From an uncultured Collinsella sp. (GTDB lineage: Bacteria; Actinomycetota; Coriobacteriia; Coriobacteriales; Coriobacteriaceae), in NCBI GenBank assembly GCA_900751695.1, contig CAADSS010000069.1, forward strand, positions 1 through 19,568: a stretch of 19,568 bases of DNA. The letters run 5' to 3'. Position 1 is the first letter of the stretch, and each line of letters starts with the position of its first letter. A program made the position numbers and the translations under genes. Positions 5,775 through 14,562 of this stretch are shown in pieces. Under the pieces are notes generated by a model that saw nothing but the letters and a program-made list of their open reading frames with translations, was not told the origin of the DNA and searched no databases.

Positions 5775-6314
5775 ATGAAGGTTATTCTTCTCGATGAGAT
5801 CAAGGGCAAGGGCGGCGAGGGTGACGTCGTAGAGGTCGCTCAGGGTTACGCTGAGAACTTCCTGTTCCCCAAGAAGCTCGCTGTTGCCGCCACCAAGGGC
5901 AACCTCAAGCAGCTTGACGAGCGTCGCAACAACATCGCCAAGCGCGAGGCCGTCCGTCTGGCTACCGCCAACGAGACCAAGGCTGCCTTCGAGGGCAAGA
6001 CGGTCACCGTTGACGTCAAGGTCGGCGACGAGGGCATCCTCTTTGGCTCCGTTACCGCCGCTATGATCGCTGACGCCATCAAGGCTCAGCTCGGTATGGA
6101 CATCGACCGCAAGCGCGTCGAGCTCGGTAAGCCCATCAAGGTTGCCGGTGCCCACACCGTTGCCATCTCGCTGTACCGCGAGATCAAGGCCGAGGTTGTC
6201 GTTCTCGTCGGCGTTACCGCCGAGGAGCTCGCTGCCGAGGCTGAGGTCGAGGAGGCCGCTGAGGTCGCCGAGGCCGAGACCGCCGAGGTCGAGACTGAGG
6301 CTGCTGCCGAGTAG
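5775..6314 (+). CDS. rplI: 50S ribosomal protein L9, with acidic C-terminal tail
   Basis: The N-terminal domain has the L9 signature: MKVILLDEIKGKGGEGDVVEV, then GYAENFLFPKKLA, which docks on 23S rRNA near the L1 stalk. A connecting helix and the C-terminal domain (to about residue 149) follow. At 179 residues it is about 30 longer than the usual L9: residues about 150-179 are almost only Ala, Glu and Val, forming a strongly acidic tail. The start at 5775 has AAGGGAG upstream and follows rpsR by 15 nt. It is the last gene of the operon and ends before a strong terminator. Confidence 0.96.
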   Translation: MKVILLDEIKGKGGEGDVVEVAQGYAENFLFPKKLAVAATKGNLKQLDERRNNIAKREAVRLATANETKAAFEGKTVTVDVKVGDEGILFGSVTAAMIADAIKAQLGMDIDRKRVELGKPIKVAGAHTVAISLYREIKAEVVVLVGVTAEELAAEAEVEEAAEVAEAETAEVETEAAAE

Positions 6315-6348
6315 CATTTGCTGCAACGCAACAATCTTGTTCTAAGAA

Positions 6349-6387
6349 GGGCGCTCTGGGAAACCAGGGCGCCCTTTTGTTTTTTTG
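6349..6387 (+). terminator. Terminator of the rpsF-ssb-rpsR-rplI operon
   Basis: An 11-bp stem, GGGCGCTCTGG with CCAGGGCGCCC (one wobble pair), is capped by a GAAA tetraloop and followed by TTTTGTTTTTTT. It starts 35 nt after the rplI stop codon. Confidence 0.95.
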
Positions 6388-6422
6388 CGCTGAGTGAGTG
6401 TCATGGTGAACGTTGCGTCGAA

Positions 6423-6438
6423 GTCCTATATACAGGAC
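6423..6438. promoter_or_regulatory. Palindrome in the dnaB upstream region
   Basis: GTCCTATATACAGGAC is symmetric at 14 of 16 positions and contains TATATA, so it could be an operator overlapping a -10 element. No good -35 box is present at the right distance. It lies about 100 nt upstream of dnaB in the 150-nt gap after the operon terminator, where a dnaB promoter is expected. Confidence 0.3.
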
Positions 6439-6539
6439 CGTTCATCCGTTTGGTTCGGTGATGATTGGCGGCGCGCGGCGCGTTTTGGGACCGTGGCTGA
6501 TACTATGGATGCTCGCAAGCGATATGAATGAGGATGCTC

Positions 6540-7931
6540 ATGGCATATGACGATAGGGGGACCGGGCTGACGGTTGAGGACCGCGGCTCAAAGTTGGGTC
6601 TTCCCCAAAACCAAGATGCAGAGGCCAATGTACTGGCCGCTATGCTGCTATCGCCCGAGGTGGTCGAAGAGGCCCAGGTCGAGCTGCAGCCCGATGACTT
6701 CTACCGGCCCATTCATAAGACCATCTATACCGCGATGGTCGATATGTACAACAGCCGCATTCCCATCGACTCCATCTCGCTGATCGATTATCTGCGAAGC
6801 ATCAACAAGCTCGATGCCGTGGGCGGCGAAGCGTATATTTTGGAGTTGATGGGTCAGACCCTGTCGCTCGTCAACTGGCAGCACCATGCCGCCATCGTTC
6901 GCCGCGATTCGATGCTGCGTGAGCTGATCGGCGCCACCAACGAGATCAACGCGCTGGCATATAACGCCCCCACCGACACCAAAGAGGTTGTCGAGCTGGC
7001 CGAGAGCAAGCTGCTCAAGGTTACGGCGCGCGAGGTCAAGTCGAGCTACAAGACGCTGACCGAGTTTATGGTCGAGGCCTATAACGAGGCCGAGGAAGTG
7101 TGCCAGGCCGGTGGCCAGGCTGCGGGCGTGCCCACGGGCTTCCCGTCGCTCGACCGCATGCTCATGGGCTTCCGCGAGGGCCAGCTCATCATCATCGGCG
7201 CCCGTCCTGCTGTAGGTAAGACGTCGTTCGCTCTGAACCTGGCACTTAACGCTGCCGCTGCTGGTTATACCGTCGGCTTCTTCTCGCTGGAGATGTCGGG
7301 CAAGGAAATTGCCCAGCGTCTGATTTGCGCCTATGCCATGATCTCGATCAGTGATTTCCGCATGGGCCGCATTAGCCCCGAGCAGTGGGCCAATATCAAC
7401 GAGGCCACGCAGACCTTATCCAAGCTGGATATTCTGATTGACGATACGCCCGGCACCACAGTGACCGAGATTCGCGCCAAGAGCCGTCGCATGCTCCATA
7501 ACAAGGAGAAGGCCATCATCATCCTGGACTACCTGCAGCTGGTGAGTCCTCCGCCGGGACGCCGCTCCGAGAGCCGTACCGTCGAGGTTTCGGAGATGTC
7601 GCGTGGTCTGAAGATCATGGCCAAGGAGCTCAAGATCCCACTCATCGCGCTGTCGCAGCTCTCGCGTCAGGTCGAATCCCGTACCGGCAAGCGCCCGCAG
7701 CTTTCCGACCTTCGTGAATCGGGCTCCATCGAGCAGGACGCCGATATCGTTATGTTCTTGGACCGCTCCGCGGACGAGGCCGAGGCCTCGCGCGACGATC
7801 GACCCGACGAGGGCGTTACGCGTATCGTCGTGGCCAAGAACCGTTCGGGCCCGATCGGCGACGTCGACCTGATGTTCCTGCCGGCATCCACCAAGTTCTA
7901 TGAGCTTGATGGGGCACATGCCGAGGAGTAG
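6540..7931 (+). CDS. dnaB: Replicative DNA helicase DnaB
   Basis: With the start at 6540 the product is 463 residues, the usual length. The N-terminal primase-interacting domain (about 20-130; opening PQNQDAEANVLAAMLLSPE) precedes the RecA-like helicase domain. Visible motifs are Walker A GARPAVGKTS (220-229), SLEMS (H2), Walker B IIILDYLQL with Asp330, ALSQLSRQVE (H3) and LRESGSIEQDAD with the arginine-bearing region. No intein interrupts the gene. Three in-frame ATGs are clustered at 6528, 6534 and 6540; GAGGA at 6530-6534 suits the last. DnaB is the hexameric helicase that unwinds the replication fork. It stands alone between the ribosomal operon terminator and purA. Confidence 0.97.
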   Translation: MAYDDRGTGLTVEDRGSKLGLPQNQDAEANVLAAMLLSPEVVEEAQVELQPDDFYRPIHKTIYTAMVDMYNSRIPIDSISLIDYLRSINKLDAVGGEAYILELMGQTLSLVNWQHHAAIVRRDSMLRELIGATNEINALAYNAPTDTKEVVELAESKLLKVTAREVKSSYKTLTEFMVEAYNEAEEVCQAGGQAAGVPTGFPSLDRMLMGFREGQLIIIGARPAVGKTSFALNLALNAAAAGYTVGFFSLEMSGKEIAQRLICAYAMISISDFRMGRISPEQWANINEATQTLSKLDILIDDTPGTTVTEIRAKSRRMLHNKEKAIIILDYLQLVSPPPGRRSESRTVEVSEMSRGLKIMAKELKIPLIALSQLSRQVESRTGKRPQLSDLRESGSIEQDADIVMFLDRSADEAEASRDDRPDEGVTRIVVAKNRSGPIGDVDLMFLPASTKFYELDGAHAEE

Positions 7932-7958
7932 GACAGGCGCCCGTTGCACGGGTATACT
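7930..7958 (+). promoter_or_regulatory. Likely purA promoter
   Basis: AGGACA (7930-7935; four of six matches to TTGACA) and TATACT (7953-7958; five of six) are separated by 17 nt. The -35 box starts at the dnaB stop codon. It would give a leader of about 60 nt before purA. CCCGTTGCACGGG, a small hairpin, lies in the spacer. Confidence 0.5.
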
Positions 7959-8024
7959 GGGAATGTTTTGTGCTTCTGCGTGCCGGCGTGGCGCGTAGAC
8001 AGGCCATGAATGTAAGGAGTAAAC

Positions 8025-9311
<1,287 letters not shown>

Positions 9312-9333
9312 TCGGGACTATTTGGTTATTGCG

Positions 9334-9375
9334 ATATACCCCTTTGCAGCCCGGGTGGGCGGCCGAGGGGTATAT
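9334..9375. repeat. Inverted repeat in the purA-purD spacer
   Basis: The perfect 10-bp arms ATATACCCCT (9334-9343) and AGGGGTATAT (9366-9375) enclose GCCC/GGGC pairing. The T-rich tail is weak (TTGCTTGC), so it may be a poor terminator, an operator or an RNA processing/stability element. The next gene starts 54 nt later. Confidence 0.45.
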
Positions 9376-9429
9376 TTGCTTGCAAGGGGCTCGCGCGGAG
9401 CGGGCCATTCATCCATAGAGGAGGCACCC

Positions 9430-10734
9430 TTGAAGGCGGACACTCAAACCATCGACATCCTGTTGTTGGGCAGCGGCGGCCGTGAGCATGCTTTGGCAGC
9501 CAAGCTCGCAGCATCACCGCGCGCCGGCAAGCTCTACATCGCGCCGGGCAACGGCGGCACCGCGAGCTGCGGCGAGAACGTTGTTCTCGACGACTGCGAT
9601 CCTGCGGCCGTGGCGGCGTTTGCGCAGAGCCACGGATGCGGACTCGTGGTAATTGGCCCCGAGGCTCCGCTCGTGGCGGGCGTGGCCGACGCCGTGCGCG
9701 CGGCGGGTATTCCCTGCTTTGGCCCGGGTGCCGAGGGCGCCCAGATGGAGGGCTCCAAGCTGTTCTCCAAGCAGCTCATGGAGCGTGCGGGCATTCCGAC
9801 GGCAGCCTACGGCTCGTTTACCGACGAGGCTTCGGCTCTCGCCTACGTACGCGAGCAAGGCGCCCCGCTGGTCGTCAAGGCCGACGGCCTTGCCGCAGGC
9901 AAGGGCGTTATCGTGGCGACCGAACTTGAGCAGGCCGAGGAGGCCGTGCGCGAGTGCTTTGGCGGCACCTTTGGCGATGCCGGCAACACCGTGGTTATCG
10001 AGGAGATGCTCGTTGGTCCCGAGTGCTCGCTGCTGGCCTTTACCGACGGCAAGACCGTGCGCCCCATGGCCACCTCGCAGGACCACAAGCGCGCGCTTGA
10101 GGGCGACCTTGGTCCCAACACCGGCGGCATGGGCGTCTACAGCCCGGTGCCCATCGTGACTGACGAGGAGCACGCCACCATGGTGAAGGTCATGGAGCAG
10201 ACCGTGGCCGAGCTCGCTGCCGAGGGTATCGACTACCGCGGCTGCCTGTACGGCGGCTTTATGCTCACGCCTGCCGGCCCCAAGGTGCTGGAGTTCAATG
10301 CCCGCTTTGGCGACCCCGAGACGCAGGTCGTTCTGCCGCGCCTTAAGAACGACCTGGTCGAGGTCATGCTCGCCTGCGCCAACTGCGAGCTCGATCAGAT
10401 TGAACTCGACTGGCGCGACGAGTGGGCCGTGGCCGTTGTCCTGACGAGTGCGGGTTATCCCGGCAGCTACGAGAAAGGCAAGGTCATTACCGGCATCGCC
10501 GATGCCGAGGCCATGGAGAACGTGACCGTGTACCACGCGGGCACTGCCGTGGTGGACGGCCAGCTCGTGACCAATGGTGGCCGCGTGCTTGCCGTGACCG
10601 CTCTGGGCGACACGTTCGAGAACGCTCGCAACCTTGCCTACGAGGCCTGCGAGAAGATTGATTTTGAAGGCAAGACCCTGCGCCACGACATCGGCCTGCG
10701 CGCGCTGCGCGGCCGCGACGCCTGGGATGCCTAA
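9430..10734 (+). CDS. purD: Phosphoribosylamine-glycine ligase (GAR synthetase)
   Basis: The 434-residue product has the N-terminal GSGGREHA motif (14-21), the ATP-grasp block KADGLAAGKGV (150-160), DHKRALEGDLGPNTGGMG, and the signature FNARFGDPETQ (289-299), followed by the C-terminal GARS domain. It joins 5-phosphoribosylamine and glycine with ATP, the second step of purine synthesis. The start is assigned to TTG at 9430 because GAGGAGG (9418-9424) precedes it by 5 nt and family homology begins only a few residues later; upstream in-frame extension has no family match. It follows purA by 118 nt and precedes the Nudix gene by 21 nt. Confidence 0.96.
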   Translation: MKADTQTIDILLLGSGGREHALAAKLAASPRAGKLYIAPGNGGTASCGENVVLDDCDPAAVAAFAQSHGCGLVVIGPEAPLVAGVADAVRAAGIPCFGPGAEGAQMEGSKLFSKQLMERAGIPTAAYGSFTDEASALAYVREQGAPLVVKADGLAAGKGVIVATELEQAEEAVRECFGGTFGDAGNTVVIEEMLVGPECSLLAFTDGKTVRPMATSQDHKRALEGDLGPNTGGMGVYSPVPIVTDEEHATMVKVMEQTVAELAAEGIDYRGCLYGGFMLTPAGPKVLEFNARFGDPETQVVLPRLKNDLVEVMLACANCELDQIELDWRDEWAVAVVLTSAGYPGSYEKGKVITGIADAEAMENVTVYHAGTAVVDGQLVTNGGRVLAVTALGDTFENARNLAYEACEKIDFEGKTLRHDIGLRALRGRDAWDA

Positions 10735-10755
10735 AATCCGAGAGGAATGAGACGG

Positions 10756-11451
10756 ATGGACGAGAAGAACGAAGAGCTCGTGGATGCGCAGATCGTTGAA
10801 GAGGACAGCCGCATGTATGGGCACGCCGAGGGCGAGCCTGGTGGCGAGGTCGCTGACGAGCCGGCGCTGGTGCTGGGCGACGACGACCCGCACGATGTCG
10901 AGCTGCACGAGAAGATTCTTTCGGAGGAGTGCGCCTGGAAGGGCAAGATCCTCGACGTCCACCGTCTTGAGGTTGAGCTGCCCAACGGTCGCCGCAGCGC
11001 CCGTGATATCGTTCGCCATCCGGGTGCGGCGGCCGTTGTGGCACTGACCGAGAGCGGCAAGATCGTACTGGTGCGTCAGTACCGCACCGCCATCGACCGC
11101 GTGACGGTCGAGATTCCCGCCGGCAAGCTCGATCCAGGCGAGGACCCGCTCGATTGCGCCAAGCGCGAACTGCATGAGGAGACGGGCTTTAGGGCCGGTC
11201 GTATTCGCTTTTTGACGTCGATTGTCACGTCCTGCGGTTTTTGCGATGAGATCATCCACATCTACTTGGCTACCAAGCTCGAGTTTGATGCGCCCAACCC
11301 CGATGATGACGAGTTTGTCAACGTGGACCTGGTGCCACTGCACGAGCTGATCGATGCCGTGCTCGACGGCAAGATCGAAGACGCCAAGACCGTCGTAGGC
11401 GCCTTGGCCTGTGACAGCATCGCACACAGGCTGGGCGGAACTGAGCTTTAA
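10756..11451 (+). CDS. Nudix hydrolase, ADP-ribose pyrophosphatase type
   Basis: A complete Nudix box lies at residues 123-145 of a 231-residue product: G123, E129, R137-E138-L139, E141-E142 and G144, which fit the GX5EX7REUXEEXGU pattern and bind the catalytic metal. The surroundings (VRHPGAAAVVAL, VRQYRTAID, VEIPAGKLDPGE, LTSIVTSCGFCDEIIHIYLA) are those of the ADP-ribose pyrophosphatase subfamily, which splits ADP-ribose to AMP and ribose 5-phosphate. The first about 55 residues are an acidic, probably disordered extension. Two ATGs are possible (10747 and 10756); AGAGGA at 10741-10746 suits the second. Close spacing to purD suggests co-transcription and a link to nucleotide salvage; substrate is inferred from the family. 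Confidence 0.88.
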   Translation: MDEKNEELVDAQIVEEDSRMYGHAEGEPGGEVADEPALVLGDDDPHDVELHEKILSEECAWKGKILDVHRLEVELPNGRRSARDIVRHPGAAAVVALTESGKIVLVRQYRTAIDRVTVEIPAGKLDPGEDPLDCAKRELHEETGFRAGRIRFLTSIVTSCGFCDEIIHIYLATKLEFDAPNPDDDEFVNVDLVPLHELIDAVLDGKIEDAKTVVGALACDSIAHRLGGTEL

Positions 11452-11461
11452 AAGCGAGGGC

Positions 11462-11518
11462 GACCCTGGGGCAAACACTACTGATTATTTGCCCCAGGGT
11501 CTTACGTTATTGTTTTAT
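11462..11518 (+). terminator. Terminator after the purD-Nudix unit
   Basis: The perfect 14-bp arms GACCCTGGGGCAAA (11462-11475) and TTTGCCCCAGGGTC (11488-11501), around a 12-nt loop, are followed by the T-rich TTACGTTATTGTTTTATCT. It starts 10 nt after the Nudix stop codon. The T-run is interrupted, so termination may be incomplete. Confidence 0.75.
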
Positions 11519-11531
11519 CTCCGAGGACTGC

Positions 11532-13301
11532 ATGTTTAAGAGGTTTCTTTCGTATTACGAGCCCCAGATGGGGCTTTTTGTTGCTGATACTGTTTGTGCT
11601 CTGGTGCTTGCCGCCATTGACCTGGCGTTCCCCATTATCCTGCGCAATCTGACTGGTGGGCTCTTTACCCAGGGTCAGGCTGCTATTATGCAGGCGCTCG
11701 GTATGATCGCGGTTGGTCTGGTGCTGATGTATGCCATCCGTTGCGCCTGTCGCTACTTTGTGAGTTACTGGGGCCACGTGATGGGCGCGCGCATGGAGTC
11801 CAAGATGCGCGAGGACCTGTTCGATCAGTACGAGCGCTTTAGCTTTGCGTACTTCGATTGCAACAGCTCGGGTGACATGATGAGCCGCGTGGTCAATGAC
11901 CTATTTGATATCTGTGAGGCAGCGCATCACGTACCCGAGTGGATAATCATCTGCGGTATCGAGATTATCGGCTCGTTTGTGATCCTCTTTACCATCGCTC
12001 CGGTGCTGGCGCTTGCCATGGTCGTGGTGACGGCGGTGTTTGCGGTCATCATGTTTTGGCAGAACATGCGCATACGCGAGGTCTTTAGCGACAACCGCAA
12101 AAAGATCAGCGGTATTAATGCCCAGCTGCAGGATTCGCTGGCCGGCATGCGCGTGGTCAAGAGCTTTGCCAACGAGGAGACCGAGCGCTCCAAGTTCCGC
12201 GCCTCTAACGACCGCTATCTTTCGTCCAAGGAGAATATGTATCACGCCATGGGCGTCTACACAGCGACGTATGGCCTGCTCTCGGGCGTGTTGTACGTGA
12301 TCGTGGTGCTGCTGGGTGGTTGGCTGGTGGCGCAAGGCCAACTGCAGCCGGTCGATATGGCGACCTTCGCGCTCTATATTTCGCTGTTCTGCACCCCGCT
12401 CGAGACGCTTGTGAACTCGGCTGAGACGTATCAGAAGGCCATCGCCGGCTTTAAGCGCATGGACGAGGTGCTTTCGACCGCTCCGGATATCCAGGATAAG
12501 CCGAATGCCACGGACCTGCAGGTGACGGCTGGCGCGGTTGAATATCGCGACGTGTGCTTTAGCTACGAGGACGTTGAGCTCGGCGCAGGCGAAGAGGCTC
12601 GTCCCGTGATCGACCATATGAATCTGTCCATCAAGCCCGGACAGACCATTGCCCTGGTTGGCCCCTCGGGCGGTGGCAAGTCCACAACGTGTTCGCTGCT
12701 GCCGCGCTTTTACGACGTGGCGGACGGATCCATCAGCATCGACGGCCAAGACGTGCGCGACGTGACGCAACAGAGTCTGCGCCGCGCCATTGGCCTGGTG
12801 CAGCAGGATGTCTATCTGTTTGACGGTACGATTGGCGAGAACATCGCCTACGGCAAGCCGGGCGCCACGGCAGAAGAGGTCGCCGAGGCCGCCCGCCGCG
12901 CCAATATCGATGCCTTCATTGAGTCGCTGCCGCAGGGCTACGACACGGTCGTGGGCGAGCGCGGCAGCCGTCTTTCGGGCGGCCAGAAGCAGCGCGTAGC
13001 CATTGCGCGCGTGTTTCTCAAGAACCCCAAGATCCTGATCCTGGACGAGGCGACGAGCGCCTTGGATAACGAGAGCGAGGAGGCGGTGCAGGAGTCGCTC
13101 GAGCGCCTGGCGCGCGGTCGCACCACGATCATCATCGCCCACCGTCTCTCGACCATCAAGCATGCCGACGAGATTGCGACCGTCGAGCATGGTCGCGTTG
13201 TGGAACGTGGTACGCACGAGCAGCTTCTCGCCCGTGGCGGCACCTATGCTCGTTACTATCGAATGCAGTTCGAAGGTGCGCGTGCGCACGAGCTCGACTG
13301 A
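11532..13301 (+). CDS. ABC exporter, fused transmembrane and ATPase domains
   Basis: The 589-residue protein has the layout of a half-size type IV ABC exporter. Residues about 1-310 form six transmembrane helices with the long cytoplasmic loops of this class (EYWGH-like SYWGHVMGARMESKMREDLF and NAQLQDSLAGMRVVKSFANEE). Residues about 330-580 are the ATPase: Walker A GPSGGGKST (377-385), VQQDVYLFDGTIGENI (Q-loop region), LSGGQ (481-485), ILDEATSALD with Asp505 and catalytic Glu506, and His537 in AHRLST. It should work as a homodimer, or with an unseen partner, pumping a substrate such as a lipid, peptide or drug outward; the substrate cannot be told. The ATG at 11532 has GAGGA upstream. A membrane protein gene follows after 19 nt. 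Confidence 0.93.
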   Translation: MFKRFLSYYEPQMGLFVADTVCALVLAAIDLAFPIILRNLTGGLFTQGQAAIMQALGMIAVGLVLMYAIRCACRYFVSYWGHVMGARMESKMREDLFDQYERFSFAYFDCNSSGDMMSRVVNDLFDICEAAHHVPEWIIICGIEIIGSFVILFTIAPVLALAMVVVTAVFAVIMFWQNMRIREVFSDNRKKISGINAQLQDSLAGMRVVKSFANEETERSKFRASNDRYLSSKENMYHAMGVYTATYGLLSGVLYVIVVLLGGWLVAQGQLQPVDMATFALYISLFCTPLETLVNSAETYQKAIAGFKRMDEVLSTAPDIQDKPNATDLQVTAGAVEYRDVCFSYEDVELGAGEEARPVIDHMNLSIKPGQTIALVGPSGGGKSTTCSLLPRFYDVADGSISIDGQDVRDVTQQSLRRAIGLVQQDVYLFDGTIGENIAYGKPGATAEEVAEAARRANIDAFIESLPQGYDTVVGERGSRLSGGQKQRVAIARVFLKNPKILILDEATSALDNESEEAVQESLERLARGRTTIIIAHRLSTIKHADEIATVEHGRVVERGTHEQLLARGGTYARYYRMQFEGARAHELD

Positions 13302-13320
13302 TTGATATGACAGGAAGTTT

Positions 13321-14280
13321 ATGGCTGACAAGAACCCTTTGACTCCGGAAGAAGTGACGGAGTTATTCTCCGAAATCGATGCATCCGGCGTCTTGGATCC
13401 GACGCTCGCCAAAAAGCGTACCGAGCGCATGCGCGAGAAAGAGGCTGCCGTCAAGCGCGGTGACAAGGCGACGCTGGCGCGGCTGCGCAGCGAGGATCGC
13501 GCGAGCCAGGCAAAACATATCGACCCGCTGTCCGAGGACGATCCTTCGGGCTCGCAGGTGAGCCATACCATTACGAAGACTGCCATGGTCGTGGTTATCG
13601 GCATCTTGGTGCTGATCGTGGGCATGCAGATTGGCTACGGCGTGATGCGCCGTCTGAATACCGCCAATCTGTCCGAGAGCGTTTCGGTCGATACCGTTTC
13701 GACCGCGCTCAAGGGCGGCCTTGAGTGGGGCAACGGCTTTACGCAGTTCCCGCTCGACTTTAGCGTCGACGAGGCGGACGAACGCACGGGTACGGTAGAG
13801 GTGACGGTGTTGGACACGTCGTCTGCCAACGAGCTCGAGCTGCTGTCCAACGGGCAGATTCAGGCCGCGGCGCTTGCGACCAACGCGCTGCTCAACGATA
13901 AGATTGACCGCGTGGTGTACAACGTGCACGCCTATATCGATGAGGACAGCAACATTCAGCACGATTCCTTCTTTGGCATGTTCCCCGCGAGGGGTCATCA
14001 GAGCGCCATTCTGACGTTCGTATGGACCAAGAGCTCATCGACCGCTACGAACATCGACTGGAAGATGCATATCGTGAGTATGGACGACACGATTTCCGAG
14101 CGCATCCAAAAGCAGGTGAACTCGGTGTCGTCGCTGATTGAGGACCCGGCGGTAAGCCAGACCAAGATCACGGAAGAAAAGGCCGAGCGCGACTTGGAAC
14201 ATCGCCTGCACGGTCGCGAGATCTTCCGCGGTGGCAAGCCCGACCGCACGCCGTCCGATCTGCTGGAGCAGGACAAATAA
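13321..14280 (+). CDS. Single-TM protein of unknown function, partner gene of the ABC exporter
   Basis: I do not recognise this 319-residue protein. Residues 1-80 are charged and rich in Lys, Arg and Glu with helical character (KKRTERMREKEAAVKRGDK), probably cytoplasmic. One transmembrane segment lies at about 87-108. The remaining about 210 residues, probably outside the membrane, include a mixed alpha/beta region with VEVTVLDTSSANELELLSN and ILTFVWTKSSST; no catalytic motif is visible. The C-terminus is polar. The ATG at 13321 is preceded by CAGGAAG. The 19-nt gap from the ABC exporter suggests co-transcription, so it may be an accessory or regulatory component; that is inference only. It ends before a terminator. 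Confidence 0.75.
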   Translation: MADKNPLTPEEVTELFSEIDASGVLDPTLAKKRTERMREKEAAVKRGDKATLARLRSEDRASQAKHIDPLSEDDPSGSQVSHTITKTAMVVVIGILVLIVGMQIGYGVMRRLNTANLSESVSVDTVSTALKGGLEWGNGFTQFPLDFSVDEADERTGTVEVTVLDTSSANELELLSNGQIQAAALATNALLNDKIDRVVYNVHAYIDEDSNIQHDSFFGMFPARGHQSAILTFVWTKSSSTATNIDWKMHIVSMDDTISERIQKQVNSVSSLIEDPAVSQTKITEEKAERDLEHRLHGREIFRGGKPDRTPSDLLEQDK

Positions 14281-14286
14281 GACGCC

Positions 14287-14328
14287 ATCATCCCGCGTGA
14301 GCCAAACGCCCGCGTGGGATGATTTTTC
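14287..14328 (+). terminator. Terminator of the ABC exporter unit
   Basis: The arms ATCATCCC (14287-14294) and GGGATGAT (14316-14323), extended inward by GCG/CGC, are followed by TTTTTC. It lies 6 nt after the stop codon. Its 3' arm overlaps the left arm of the larger inverted repeat at 14319. Confidence 0.75.
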
Positions 14329-14425
14329 TGGGACGGGGATTAAATAATCATCCCGCTATGTATGCAGTTGGCGACAAAGCCCTGCTCTCAGAGTGATTTT
14401 TTATTCCCCGTCCCAGAAAAATCAT
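14319..14425. repeat. Near-perfect 32-nt-arm inverted repeat
   Basis: The left arm (14319-14350) and the reverse complement of the right arm (14394-14425) agree at 30 of 32 positions; the shared outer core is ATGATTTTTCTGGGACGGGG. The inner spacer of 43 nt (14351-14393) has no open frame. The word ATCATCCCGC appears both in the upstream terminator and again just inside the left arm (14347-14356). No transposase or target-site duplication is evident. It looks like a small non-autonomous palindromic element or a very strong transcription barrier between the exporter unit and carAB. Confidence 0.7.
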
Positions 14426-14490
14426 TATGCATGGAAAGTCATAATTATCATTTCGTAAACATTTCGATGAAATTAACGCCATGGCGCATA

Positions 14491-14512
14491 CTTGCGGTTA
14501 AAATACCGCAAG
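14491..14512 (+). promoter_or_regulatory. Palindrome carrying a possible carA -10 element
   Basis: CTTGCGGT (14491-14498) and ACCGCAAG (14505-14512) are perfect complements, and the 6-nt loop is TAAAAT, a five-of-six match to a -10 box. ACGCCA lies 17 nt upstream and is a poor -35. If this is the promoter, the transcript would start just ahead of the PyrR-like hairpin and the palindrome could be an operator. It may instead be a simple RNA hairpin. Confidence 0.35.
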
Positions 14513-14525
14513 GCCTAACTACCAA

Positions 14526-14556
14526 CCTTTAAGCCGGTCCGGAGAGACCGGGAAGG
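14526..14556 (+). promoter_or_regulatory. PyrR-binding-loop-like RNA hairpin overlapping the carA SD
   Basis: The leader RNA can form a lower stem CCTT/AAGG (14526-14529 with 14553-14556), an internal purine bulge (TAAG on one side, G on the other), and an upper stem CCGGT/ACCGG (14534-14538 with 14547-14551) capped by CCGGAGAG. The order CCTTTAA, then GTCC, GAGAG and AAGG follows the conserved PyrR-binding loop of pyr leaders. The 3' strand AAGG is the first part of the SD AAGGAG (14553-14558), 4 nt from the carA ATG, so PyrR bound with UMP would hide the ribosome site. No terminator/antiterminator pair is seen, so control is probably translational, as described for mycobacterial pyrR. Confidence 0.7.
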
Positions 14557-14562
14557 AGAATT

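Noticed and set aside
6540..7931. Intein within dnaB
   Set aside because: Walker A and all later helicase motifs are uninterrupted and the length is normal.
9312..9429. Purine riboswitch or PurR box before purD
   Set aside because: No conserved riboswitch core or PurR-box word could be found; only the inverted repeat is present.
9514..11478. A 654-codon antisense frame across purD and the Nudix gene
   Set aside because: It crosses two well-identified genes, has no SD-supported start and no recognisable domain; a codon-bias shadow.
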